DNA of 64,000 bases from Protonemura montana (Eukaryota > Arthropoda > Insecta > Plecoptera > Nemouridae), in NCBI GenBank assembly GCA_947568835.1, contig OX387609.1, positions 16,203,208-16,267,207 of the forward strand. The letters are read 5' to 3'. Below are positions 1-10,416 of this stretch, in pieces. A model generated the notes under the pieces. That model was not told the origin of the DNA and made no database searches. It was given only the letters and a program-made list of their open reading frames with translations. Numbering within the stretch: position 1 is the first letter of the stretch; each line of letters opens with the position of its first letter. The position numbers were made by a program, and so were the translations under genes.

Positions 1-166
1 GCTCCAACTTGAGACCGACATTGCTTCGTCCTTTTTACGATGGCAACAATTTGTAACGTTTGCAAACTATACTAAAGAATTGTACTGTTAATTTTCCAAA
101 CAGCAATTAAACATTGTACATTAAGTATTAATAAAATTACCCGTTTAAACTCAAGACTGTCTTCTA

Positions 167-966
167 CCCATCCAATACATGACCCAGCGCAGTGTTGCTT
201 AACTTCGCTGATCTCACGAGGACCCGTGTCTCCAACACGCCAAACCGTTCGGTGGTCACCCATCCAATACCTGACCCAGCGCAGTGTTGCTTAACTTCGG
301 TGATCTCACGAGGACCGGTGTTTCCAACACGCCAAACCGTTCGGTGGTCACCCATCCAATACCTGACCCAGCGCAGTGTTGCTTAACTTCGGTGATCTCA
401 CGAGGACCGGTGTTTCCAACACGCCAAACCGTTCGGTGGTCACCCATCCAATACCTGACCCAGTGCTGTGTTGCTTAACTTCAGTGATCTCACGAGGACC
501 GGTGTTTCCAACACGCCAAACCGTTCGGTGGTCACCCATCCAATACATGACCCTGCGCAGTGTTGCTTAACTTCGGTGATCTCACAAGGACCGGTGTTTC
601 CAACACGCCAAACCGTTCGGTGGTCACCCATCCAATACATGACCCTGCGCAGTGTTGCTTAACTTCGGTCATCTCACGAGGACCGGTGTTTCCAACATGC
701 CAAACCGTTCGGTGGTCACCCATCCAATACCTGACCCAGTGCAGTGTTGCTTAACTTTCATCTCTCCAACCTCTCTCCCGAACAGAACTGGTCATGTTTA
801 TGATGGTCACCCATACAATACCTGAATCAGCGATGTGTTGCTTAATTTTCATCCCTCCAACCTCTCTCCCGAACAGAACTGGTTATGTGTATGATGGTCA
901 CCATCCAATACCTGACCCAGCGCAGTGTTGCTTAACTTCGGTGATACTGATCTCACGAGGACTGGT
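167..966 (-). repeat. 5S-rRNA-derived SINE array, 92 bp units
   Basis: Read on the minus strand, about 6.5 units of 92 bp (starts spaced exactly 92 at 169, 261, 353, 445, 537, 629, 721) are followed at 757-966 by two units of the roughly 91 bp class found elsewhere. Each 92 bp unit contains a stretch that aligns without gaps to the internal promoter of 5S rRNA: GATCACCGAAGTTAAGC (box A region), then ATTGGATGGGTGACC (intermediate element and box C). The unit restarts directly after box C with the SINE head GAACGGTTTGG. No 3' tail is visible on the left side. It lies downstream of the kinase exon at 1026 and is probably intronic. It is not a functional 5S gene: the 5S ends are missing. Confidence 0.85.
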
Positions 967-1025
967 TGATAGCTCGACTCTAACAAAGCGATCTGCATGC
1001 AAGGTCTACAAAATGGCGGACTCAC

Positions 1026-1263
1026 CCGGAGTTCTCGTGGCGACCTTCAGCACAGCTGACAACGCGTCGACGCCGATGTTTCCGTCAGCGACCACCAGAC
1101 GCGCTGATGTCATCTTCTGGGCGTGCGCCGTGATGTGCGTGGGAGAGAGCAACGCGTGTGCAGACATGTCACCGACCCCCATCACGCACTCTCCCATTGC
1201 GTCGAGCACGCATGCGTAGCTGGCTGTTCGCTGCCCCGGCGATACCAGGAGACCACTCAGATC
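1026..1263 (-). CDS. Pseudouridine-kinase-like PfkB kinase, internal exon
   Basis: This 238 bp exon is bounded by an acceptor (CCGCTAG before 1263) and a strong donor (CCGG|GTGAGT at 1025). It encodes 79 residues plus one base. Visible signatures of the PfkB family are SPGQRTASYACVLDAMGE near residues 8-25, the GVGDM segment near 31-35 and LVVADGNIGVDALS near 55-68. These fit the substrate-lid and core region of pseudouridine kinases, which phosphorylate pseudouridine at the 5' position in the cytosol. The exon starts in phase 0 and follows directly from the exon at 3717-3881, which ends in phase 0: LPHV then DLSGLLVSPGQ. It ends in phase 1, so the next exon lies beyond the left edge. The assignment to pseudouridine kinase rather than another ribokinase relative is from recalled motif patterns, not a search. 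Confidence 0.8.
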
Positions 1264-1339
1264 CTAGCGGCATAAAGGACAATCTTTGGAGCGAATCAAT
1301 GAAGCAGCAGTGTCTTCAATTTCACCAGTGGTTCATTTG

Positions 1340-2023
1340 CAGTGTTGTGACTTATCTAGATAAAATTATCTAGATAATTATCTAGATAATTTTTTTCATC
1401 TAATATCTTTATCTAGATAATATTTTGTGTCGTCATCTTTATCTTTATCTAGATAATAAATTAGTTATCTAAACGCTATGTTTAGATAAAAGATAGTAGA
1501 TAACATTTTTTGTAATTGTAAGTGAATACCTCTGAACTTTGACTGTCCAGACATAACTCAAGTCATCACAGGTCAGACTTCAATCAAGGTTCAAAAATAT
1601 ATATCTATATACATCAGAATAATGTTCGTATTTCGCGTGTCAAAAAGACAAAATCCACCGCTTCAGAACGGCCACTACTTCTGTCAAGTCTTGAGAGTAA
1701 ATGATTTGATAATGATTTGATGATCTAATGATTTGTAAATCTGGACCCTCTATGTAAGAACATCCACCTATCGGAAGTCAGGATGTAGTCCTACGGCATT
1801 GATATTCAACGTAAATACTTTCCTATATTCTAAAATCCATTTCAAATAACAAAAAAAAATCATCTATTATCTAAAGAAAATTATCTAGATAATTTATTTT
1901 ATCTATTATCTTTTAGCTAGATGATTTTTTTGAGAATCATCTATTATCTTATCTAGATAAACAAATTCCTAATTATCTTTATCTTTATCTAGATTAAAAA
2001 AAAATTATCTAGTCACAACACTG
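1340..2023. mobile_element. hAT-like MITE built of ATCTAGAT repeats
   Basis: Ends are inverted repeats, CAGTGTTGTGACT...AGATAA at the left and TTATCTAGTCACAACACTG at the right. They are flanked by a perfect 8 bp duplication TTCATTTG (1332-1339 and 2024-2031). An 8 bp target duplication and CAGTG ends are typical of hAT transposons. Both flanks inside the ends are packed with the palindrome TTATCTAGATAA (1350-1510 and 1850-2010). There is no transposase frame, so it is non-autonomous. It sits in the kinase intron. Confidence 0.85.
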
Positions 2024-2460
2024 TTCATTTGTAACTAAAAAGTTGGCTTCGCTTTCAATTGAATTCCGGTGCTGTTCTAGATCGTGTGTTTTCTTGGAGG
2101 CTTGTTGTGCCAAAAGGTGAAAAACATTGAAACAATTTCTATACTCTCGCTATGCTTTGTCGGCGCTGCCTGACAAAGGCTAGCGTTGCCTGAGCTTAGC
2201 TAAGCTTAGCCTTGCTATCGCTTTGCGTTGTCATAATTATGAGCTTGTGTATTTGGCATTTATTTTTCAGAATGATAAGATTCTGTGAATATATCTACGT
2301 TCTGTTGAATGCCATTTCCAAATAAAATGTTCAACAACACGTGAAAATAACGCGTGTTTCTTGAATTTAAATTTAGAGCAGACCAAACTTTTCCCGGAAT
2401 GAGTGATCGACGCACACTATTGCAAGAAAAGGTGCGTGAGCGTACGCACAAAATAACAAC
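2024..2460 (+). repeat. Dispersed repeat, copy 1
   Basis: About 430 bp that recurs at 58607-59006 in the same orientation with few differences. The main difference is about 45 bp present here (near 2315-2370) and absent there. It contains the palindromic run GCTTAGCTAAGCTTAGC. No coding frame is convincing, and no terminal repeats or target duplication are evident. It may be part of a larger element of unknown class. Confidence 0.75.
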
Positions 2461-2548
2461 TGGTTGAACACCCAACACAAAGTAAGAATCATTTGTTTCT
2501 GTGTTGCAGGTTCGAGAGCTGAAACCAGCAAGCGAATATGGAAACACA

Positions 2549-2690
2549 AACATCCTCCCCCTTTGAGGGGATCCCTTATCCCAACCCCGCGAAACCTGGA
2601 ATATGTGTGTCCGGATAGCTCAGTTGGTAGGGCAATTGGGAGGTCCCGGGTTCGTATCAAGGTTCGGTCGCACTTTCCACTTGTTACGTT
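2549..2690 (+). mobile_element. tRNA-derived SINE (second family), copy 1
   Basis: Contains box A TAGCTCAGTTGG and box B-like GGGTTCGTATC, preceded by a leader (GGGGATCCCTTATCCCAACC) that also precedes the copy at 33636-33790. Relative to that copy it lacks about 15 bases between box A and the variable region. It lies in the kinase intron. Confidence 0.7.
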
Positions 2691-2996
2691 GTTTGTTCGA
2701 TCTCTAGCGGCTAAATACCGAATCCGAATGCAACCAAAAATGCAGAGCAAATTGTTTGTGTTCTGAACTTTAGACCTCCTGTAATTTTCACAAAAATCGG
2801 TACAAAATTTTTGTAATTTATCGAAATTATCGAAAATTTTCAGCTTTTTGTAAAAATATTTTGGAGTTTTTCCGCCAGAAGTATGTGACATTTTATATCT
2901 GATAAAGTATTCGATCTCTTCCAAAACATTTAGCTGACCTCGGAGAAATTTTTCTTTGAAATTAGATTCACTTTGTTTGAATGATTTCAAAGATTA

Positions 2997-3640
2997 AATG
3001 AAAGTACAAGTACAAGTACAAGTACATGAAAGTACAAGTACATGAAAGTACAAGTACAAGTACAAGTACAAGTACAAGTACATGAAAGTACAAGTACATG
3101 AAAGTACAAGTACATGAAAGTACAAGTACAAGTACAAGTACAAGTACAAGTACATGAAAGTACAAGTACATGAAAGTACAAGTACATGAAAGTACAAGTA
3201 CATGAAAGTACAAGTACAAGTACAAGTACAAGTACAAGTACATGAAAGTACAAGTACATGAAAGTACAATTACATGAAAGTACAAGTACATGAAAGTACA
3301 AGTACAAGTACATGAAAGTACAAGTACATGAAAGTACAAGTACATGAAAGTACAAGTACATGAAAGTACAAGTACATGAAAGTACAAGTACATGAAAGTA
3401 CAAGTACATGAAAGTACAAGTACAAGTACAAGTACAAGTACAAGTACAAGTACATGAAAGTACAAGTACATGAAAGTACAAGTACATGAAAGTACAAGTA
3501 CATGAAAGTACAAGTACATGAAAGTACAAGTACAAGTACAAGTACAAGTACAAGTACAAGTACATGAAAGTACAAGTACATGAAAGTACAAGTACATGAA
3601 AGTACAAGTACATGAAAGTACAAGTACATGAAAGTAAGAT
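2997..3640. repeat. GTACAA / GTACATGAAA minisatellite
   Basis: About 640 bp made of two words, GTACAA (6 bp) and GTACATGAAA (10 bp), in irregular runs. The long minus-strand frames here are repeats of VLSCTCTF-like residues and are not genes. It lies inside the kinase intron, about 80 bp from the donor of the 3717 exon. Confidence 0.95.
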
Positions 3641-3716
3641 CAAAAGATGGGTAAATGGATATATGGATCGATGGATGGACATGAAGATAAGAATAAATTA
3701 TAATAAGATGGCTTAC

Positions 3717-3881
3717 CACGTGCGGCAGCGTGCGCGTGCGTAGAAACTCTCCCATTGCGTCGTCGCCAAGCGCCGACAGGAGCGCTGTACGCACTCCAAG
3801 CTTTGCTAACGCGTCCGCCAGGTTCCGTCCCACGCCACCGCCAGCCTGACTGATAGCGCCACTGTGCGTGCGACCGTCAGA
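3717..3881 (-). CDS. Pseudouridine-kinase-like PfkB kinase, N-terminal exon
   Basis: A 165 bp exon of exactly 55 codons, phase 0 at both ends, with acceptor TTGTTTCAG before 3881 and donor CACGTG|GTAAGC at 3716. It carries the N-terminal PfkB signature: GGGVGRNLADALAKLGV (residues 15-31) followed by TALLSALGDDAMGEFL (residues 33-48). The GGVGRN form, where ribokinases usually have GGKGAN, is what I associate with pseudouridine kinases. The preceding residues SDGRTHSGAISQ match the substrate-binding strand of this family. The next exon is 1026-1263, 2453 bp away on the same strand. I could not find the exon upstream, which should encode the first Rossmann strand and, in bifunctional forms, the pseudouridine-5'-phosphate glycosidase domain. 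Confidence 0.85.
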
Positions 3882-3898
3882 CTGAAACAACATTCAAA

Positions 3899-4516
3899 TA
3901 TTAAACCGTTGCGTTCAACGACGCAATGTCCTGCGACACTCGTTAAACTGCGTCAGTGAATGAGTGAGAAATAACAATGAATAAAATAAGCCAAAAAGGA
4001 AGAGGTAATACCCGGTGCCGGCACGTAGCCTACTCCTGTCGAAGACCAAGGGGACCACCGGCTTAACGTCCCTTCCGAAGGACGGTACAACGTGAACAAC
4101 AGGATTCCTTCAAAAATCCATGCTGTCGAGAGGTTGATAAGCAAGGCGAGTGAAGTTGCTGTACTAACTTTCATCCCTCCAACCTCTCTCCCGAACAGAA
4201 CTGGTCATGTGTATGATGGTCACCCATCCAATACCTGACCCAGCGCAGTGTTGCTTAACTTTCATCCCTCCAACCTCTCTCCCGAACAGAACTGGTGATG
4301 TGTATGATGGTCATGTGTACGATGGTCATGTGTATGATGGTCATGTGTATGATGGTCATGTGTATGATGGTCATGTGTATGATGGTCATGTGTATGATGG
4401 TCATGTGTATGATGGTCATGTGTATGATGGTCATGTGTATGATGGTCATGTGTATGATGGTCATGTGTATGATGGTCATGTGTATGATGGTCACCCAGCT
4501 AATACCTTTATACGAT
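3899..4516 (-). mobile_element. 5S-derived SINE with internal 15 bp array
   Basis: Minus-strand copy. From the 3' end it shows a diverged terminus with AACGACGCAATG, the tail domain (ACCGGCTTAACGTCCCTTCC, GAGAGGTTGATAAGC), then two 5S-core units (4169-4300). The linker is next expanded as a 15 bp array (4298-4492), followed by a decayed head. I could not define target duplications. It lies just upstream of the kinase exon, probably in its next intron. Confidence 0.75.
4298..4492. repeat. 15 bp array (TGTGTATGATGGTCA)n
   Basis: About 13 near-identical copies of a 15 bp unit. The unit is the linker just outside box C of the surrounding 5S-derived SINE, so this is a second-order expansion inside a SINE copy. 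Confidence 0.95.
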
Positions 4517-4850
4517 TACGAACTGATCCGACATGAACCACGTTGAGGATTTGCTTTTTTTGGTTTCATCGCGTCGTGAGCCTCGTCTTTACTCGATGAG
4601 CGAATAAAGAGTTTAGAAGAATACATGCAAGAGACGTCGTAACACCACCTTGGTCATTACAGCGACTTGCTCGGGGTGCATGTATGGTGCATGGGGTACC
4701 ATTCTGACCTCATTCAAAACGGTATTTACTATCTTACATCTTGTTGACCGTGATTCCTGCGAGGCTCGAACCCGGTACCCGAGCCGCAGCCGCATGACGA
4801 CCGACGTCAAGGAAATCCGTATCGCCTAACAAATCCTCGATTTCCGAACG
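4517..4850. other. Unassigned spacer
   Basis: No gene seen. A tRNA B-box-like GGGTTCGAGCC on the minus strand near 4760 suggests a decayed tRNA-derived SINE. Confidence 0.3.
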
Positions 4851-5160
4851 CTATTTGCGAACGCCTGCGCGCGTCACCGGTCTATCGACTTCGACGCCGA
4901 CGCCGGCGCGCTTCGCGAGGCGTGGCGTGAGCGTCGCGACGGCAGTAAGCCGAGGGCGCCGGTACGGGACGCACGACGCTACGCTCGAGTGCTGCCACGC
5001 AGACTTGCTCGACGGCGACATCGGTGAGTGCTCGATCTCGCGACGCCTACGGGGAGGGCGTCTACATGGGGTTTGGGGGGCGGGGGGGTCGGCGTCGTTG
5101 TTGTCGGTCGACGTTGCCACGACTTGGAGGGTGGATCGCGTTAAATGCACTCCAAGATGA
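4851..5160 (+). other. CpG-rich segment, possible exon or promoter
   Basis: About 300 bp rich in CpG and GACG/CGTCG words, in sharp contrast to its AT-rich flanks. Frames stay open on both strands because stop codons are rare at this composition. A donor-like ACATCG|GTGAGT lies near 5022. I recognise no protein family. Confidence 0.25.
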
Positions 5161-6128
5161 CCTTGACGATGCTTTAATCGAATAATTCAGACTGTTTTTT
5201 AGTACCGTAGCTCGGGCGCAGCTCGATAATTTATGAAATAGTTACAGTAAAGTTACAGATGATTAAAGCTTATCTGGAAAACAGGTTTGAAAGTAAGTCA
5301 ACGTGTAAACTGGTCCTCAGAAGACTACCATCGTGTCCACTCTGAACGCTGGTAATTGAATTGGCAGTTGAGGAAACTCGCCGAAGAGCCGACTTTGTCG
5401 CCGGGTGAGGGTCATTTTCCAACAAATCGGTGTTAGCCCGGTCCCCTCTGAACCAACAAAGAGACCCATCCCAATCTAAACACCGCCACTATTGACAGAC
5501 GACAGTTACAACGATTCGATTCTCTCTAACATAGCACTTAAATACCAACAGTATTTCTCATAGCTGCTGATTTGACACGTGTTTGTCAAAACTTGGAAGT
5601 CGTCGAGAGGGATTTCAGTTCAACTATATGCCGTCCACCGAGCCCCATACATATTTTCTGACGCATAAACACTCGCTAACGACCCGTCAGTGAAAGTTAA
5701 CGGACCACTCCGCACAACAACGACCGGAGATAACGGACGGTGTCATGCTTTGAATAATCCAGGTTGACAACGGTTACCTTTTAGTTGTCATGACAGCGGT
5801 TATTATAACGGACACACTTTTTATGGAACGTTTTCAAACGCCAACGCAGCCAGGTGGATTCACCTGGCTGACGGAACGCGTGGGAGCGGTTTTTTTTTTT
5901 TCCTAATCCAAGGCAAAAGTTGAGAGTTTCGAACTCGATATTCGTGTGGGGTTCGGCCCCCGGGGGCGTTCCGCTAAATGCCGAATTATAAAAGTTGAAA
6001 CTCGCCAGTTCTTTGACACGCGAGGGGGAGATCTGAGTTGCAATGAAGGCAGAATGTATGCATTAGCTTCAGGAACAGCTGTTGCAATTTGCCAGAAGTT
6101 CATTTATTTTATATTTTCATTGTGGAGT
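5161..6128. other. Unassigned spacer
   Basis: No gene, element or array recognised. There is a poly-T tract near 5891. Confidence 0.3.
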
Positions 6129-6973
6129 TATCATTCACCCGTGGTAACATAAGATAGCAGAATTGAGAAGCTCTGTCAGGCGATCTCAGCATCTCCATGG
6201 CTACCAAACGTTGAATCTACCATTGAACCTCCTATGCTATAATGATAGGCCTCAGCATCTCAGCATCTTCATGGCTACCAAACGTTGAATCTACCATTGA
6301 ACCTTCTATGCTAGGCCATGATATACCCGTGGTAACATAAGATAGCAGAATTGAGAAGCTCTGTCAGGCGATCTCAGCATCTCCATGGCTACCAAACGTT
6401 GAATCTACCATTGAACCTCCTATGCTAGGCCATGATATACCCGTGATAACATAAGATATCAGAATTGAGAAGCTCTGTCAGGTGATCTCAGCATCTCCAT
6501 GGCTACCAAACGTTGAATCTACCATTGAACTTCCTATGCTAGGCCATGATATACCCGTGGTAACATAAGATATCAGAATTGAGAAGCTCTGTCAGGTGAT
6601 CTCAGCATCTCCATGGCTACCAAACGTTGAATCTACCATTGAACCTCCTATGCTAGACCATGATATACCCGTGGTAACATAAGATAGCAGAATTGAGAAG
6701 CTCTGTCAGGTGATCTCAGCATCTCCATGGCTACCAAACTTTGAATCTACCATTGAACCTCCTATGCTAGGCCATGATTTACCCGTGGTAACATAAGATA
6801 GCAGAATTGAGAAGCTCTGTCAGGTGATCTCAGCATCTCCATGGCTACCAAACGTTGAATCTACCATTGAACCTCCTATGCTAGGCCATGATATACCCGT
6901 GGTAACATAAGATAGCAGAATTGAGAAGCTCTGTCAGGCGATCTCAGCATCTCCATGGCTACCAAACGTTGAA
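6129..6973. repeat. 114 bp tandem array
   Basis: About 7.5 units beginning CCCGTGGTAACATAAG and containing CTCCATGGCTACCAAACG. The first unit carries a partial internal duplication of its CATCTC part near 6240. Substitutions between units are few. There is no coding frame across it. Confidence 0.95.
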
Positions 6974-8160
6974 AAAGGCTATTTTATAAACATTGCAGAA
7001 TCCAGATTATGTCGCCAGTTTTCCCCAGGAATTCCAGTAAATGTGAAAATGTTGAGCTTGTTTACTCTCCGAAATTGTTTTTCCTCGCGTTTCTAAATTA
7101 GACATTCTTTGAGAACGCTTTGGCTGAAAGTCGGTGTCATTCCCAGCCTGACCTCGACGACAGCGCCCCTACTTGCGCTGTGTCAACTCATTAACCCCCA
7201 CCCCCCCCCCCCTGCACTCGACAGCTCTTGTGCTACTGCATTACAATTTCATTGTTGACAATGAGATGTAGGTAAGAACTGTGACGGCGGTCGCGTGTTC
7301 GAGCCCCGGGGTCGAGTGAGTTACCACACTCGTGCGGCGGAACAACATGGCAGCTCTTGGCCGCTAGAATCTGCAAACTCCCGTCAAGTGCAGTTTAGTG
7401 TTGAAGGAGGGAGCTTTGAGGTTAAACCCAGTGGTGTAGACCTACATTCTTTTTGGGTATACGCTGGGTTATCAGGCTGTGAGTTCCAAATGCTGCGGTC
7501 ATCACTAGGTTAGGTACTGGGTGGGGGGTGTTTCTAATTCTTTACCTTTAGTCTATTCACTAGTTTATAGTTCTTAAATAGTTCATTCATATCAACATTA
7601 AAACTACTACTTGGTGTTGGGGTAGCTGCAATCGCGCTTTCCTCGTGTGGGTTGAATGAGTACGTTGACTGCTTGGAAAAACCATTGCATACCCATCCAG
7701 ATCATACGAACCGCTACAATACACGGACTACCCCACTTTTCGAAATAAACTTTGCTTTTCCAGTTTTTATAGTGCAGGTTGTAGGGAGATTAAGAATTGT
7801 CGTTGCAAAACGCATTTTAAAGTTTTGCAAAGAGTATTTATTGGGCGTATACCCTGTATATATTTTTTTGGGTATACGGCGTATACCCGCATACACCCTC
7901 AACTACACCACTGCCTGTTCTTCCTCCCAACACTAATCGGTGTTAAAATTGGTACAACTTGGTGATTGCCTGAATAAAAGATGGCTACAGAATCGTCTTC
8001 CTCGTGAATATTTGTACCCAAAAACAACCGAAATCAGAATAAAAACGGGAAAGTTTTGTTTTGATTTCGTTGGCACTTGAATCTAAATTTGAGCTTTAGT
8101 TTTGTTTGTTTTGTTTGTTGACGGAATATTGGCAGCAGTGGAGTTGGTAGTTTTACACTT
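6974..8160. other. Mostly unassigned spacer
   Basis: Contains a C tract (about 7199-7211) and a tRNA B-box-like GTGTTCGAGCCCC near 7293. The B-box-like site hints at an old tRNA-derived SINE. I recognise no host gene. Confidence 0.3.
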
Positions 8161-8230
8161 CCGTGACGTCAGACACATGCAAAGCATTCAATTGGTAGGA
8201 GAATATTGATTAAGTCCAGATATTTCCAAA
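8161..8230 (+). promoter_or_regulatory. Candidate CRE-type promoter
   Basis: A full TGACGTCA palindrome at 8164-8171 lies 60 bp before the ATG at 8231. An ATTGG box (inverted CCAAT) lies between them. This spacing is common for CREB/ATF-dependent promoters. Transcription itself is inferred. Confidence 0.3.
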
Positions 8231-8289
8231 ATGTCCTCGAAGTCGAAACCGTCGAAACCTTTTGGTCAGAATCGACAGCGAATCATTAA
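8231..8289 (+). CDS. Candidate first coding exon, unknown gene
   Basis: ATG in context AAAATGT opens a frame MSSKSKPSKPFGQNRQRII plus two bases, ending at TTAA|GTGAGG, an acceptable splice donor. It is lysine- and arginine-rich, without a signal peptide. A TGACGTCA site lies 60 bp upstream. I do not recognise the protein, and a downstream exon is not proven. Without splicing the frame stops at once (AAG TGA), so the call depends on the donor. Confidence 0.3.
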
Positions 8290-8604
8290 GTGAGGTTAGG
8301 AAGTTTATTTGGCTGCCAGTTGTTGTGATTTAACCTGAACAATTGACAGGTGTGAATAGCACGGCCAAACGACGACAGTAAATCAATTGATTAAGAAATT
8401 AGTCTGAGGTGGGTGTCGCCATGGTTACCATGGTAATTCACAGAACGAAGAACGTGCTGATGAAAGATGAGAGACAACCAAACACTTAATAAAAGCAGTG
8501 CTTTAATAATAAAAAAAAAAAAACTTTTTTATATAAAACAGACGAACATTATAAGATAGCAACGACCGAATGGATATTCCAGTGTAATGCAATACGATGT
8601 GTAT

Positions 8605-9840
8605 CAGGGACCCGAACCGGAACCGGAACCGGAACCGGAACCCGAAAAAACCCGTATTTTCTTGGAACCGAAACCGGAACCAGAACCGTTATTATTAATT
8701 TCCAAGAACCGGAACCAGAACCGGAACCCTTATTAAATCATGGGTTCTTTTCGGTTCCTTAAAGGTTCCATAAAGGTTCCGAAGTTATATTGAGATTTCA
8801 GAAATTCAGATTAAAATTATTTGCTTATTATGTTTACAACTTTTTTGTTTTTAATTTTTCCACACGAAAAAAAAATGTTTCACTGGTTTGTTCCGAAAAC
8901 ATCCATTGACTCATCTTGTATCCACAATTTTGTTTGGGGAAAACACAAGGCATTTTAAACAACATATACGTCTTATGTATCTATAGCAACATTTTTAGGT
9001 ACTATAATATTTACATTTACACTACAATTTTTCATTGTCTCTACCTTAATACAATAAAAAAATCTTTTACAGTAGAAAAAATTTTTTCAAGTAGAAAATT
9101 CTTGAGCACAATTTTGAATTTCTTGTCCTTTTTGATTTGAAGATCCGCCGGCAAGCTCACAACCCGCATAGGTGGGCTTTATAATTTTGAAAAGCTGGTT
9201 CATCCAGTTTATAGTTAATTTTATGTCTAGTATTAAATAATCCTTTGCCTGTCCCCATCAGAGTGTAACCGTAAATCCATTTCTTTACATTTTTTACTTG
9301 AAAGCCTCAAACAAACTAACCCCTTGTCGTGCATGCTTTGTCTTATAGAGAAGGACTAGCCTGCCTTTTTTACTCCGTACATAGTAGTACCTTGTAGTAC
9401 TCTGTAACTCTGCAGAGAAATTGAATCAAAAAAATTATTACGACTTCGTTACACCCCTATCTTTTATGCAACTGGCTTCGTGTGCTTCGAAACCCAATGT
9501 GAGGAAAAAGACCTGTCCCTGGCAGATGGAAAAACAAAACTAAGTGTCACTAAAAACCACTAAAACTTGAACCTGTACAACAGCAAAATTTAAAAAAATA
9601 ACGCTTTATTTATCAAGTGGAACCGGAACCTTTTTAAACTTAAAGCCGGAATCAGAACCCTTATTTGAGAAAATTAGGAACCGGAACCGGAACCGGAACC
9701 CCTCTTCACAATATGGAACCCGAACCGAAACCGGAACCTTTAAAAACGTAAAACCGGAACCAGAACCAGAACCCTAATTTGAAAAAATTGGGAACCGGAA
9801 CCGGAACCAGAACCTTTAATCATTTCGGTTCGGGTCCCTG
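8605..9840. mobile_element. Non-autonomous hAT element with GGAACC-repeat ends
   Basis: The element starts CAGGGACCCGAACCGG and ends with the inverted CGGTTCGGGTCCCTG. A perfect 8 bp target duplication ATGTGTAT flanks it (8597-8604 and 9841-9848). Both subterminal regions are arrays of GGAACC variants (8610-8770 and 9620-9815). The AT-rich interior has no transposase. Sharp ends and the intact duplication point to a fairly recent insertion. Confidence 0.92.
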
Positions 9841-9848
9841 ATGTGTAT

Positions 9849-10416
9849 AGTTTTTGAATTAACATTTCAGATTTTCTCACCGGTGATTTTGTCTCAAGTT
9901 ATTTCTACTTGATTTTATCTTATTATATTTAATTAATGACGAGCTCAAATCCTGTAAACAATTTGTTTCATTGTGATAACAAATAAACAAATGAACTCTG
10001 TTCAGCGTCTTCACACTTCTCCGCTAGGGGCGCCACCGGTAGCCAACTGTCACTTTTTTAAAACGCTGCTAATCATCTGTGATTATCGCTGTGAGAGGGG
10101 GAAGGGGGGGGGGGGGGGGATCAAGCCCAGCTTACTAGATGTTGATCGATGTTGCGTGTCGTTCATTTGTTTCACGTGTAACGTGCCCAAGACTCGATGC
10201 AGTGGGCGTGGTCTCGTCTGATGGTTCGGTGCTGATTGGTTTATTATTAGTGCCATTTACCCGGTGAGATTGTGACCACATCAACTATTATGTCGCTCTA
10301 CGTCACGTTTTCAAGGGGGGGGGGGGGGGGGGGGGAGGGGGGGCACCACTGTTCAGTTGGTGACCTTGAGTTTCTATCTTTCTATCTTTCTATCTTTATA
10401 ATAATAATAAAAATAA
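9849..10416. other. Spacer with G tracts
   Basis: No gene recognised. G-rich runs occur at about 10095-10120 and 10314-10342, followed by (TTTCTATC)n near 10375. Confidence 0.6.

Noticed and set aside
2968-3893. Long minus frames of alternating YLYFHVLVL residues continuing to the kinase exon
   Set aside because: The repeat part is the GTACAA minisatellite read through the intron. Only 3717-3881 is exon.
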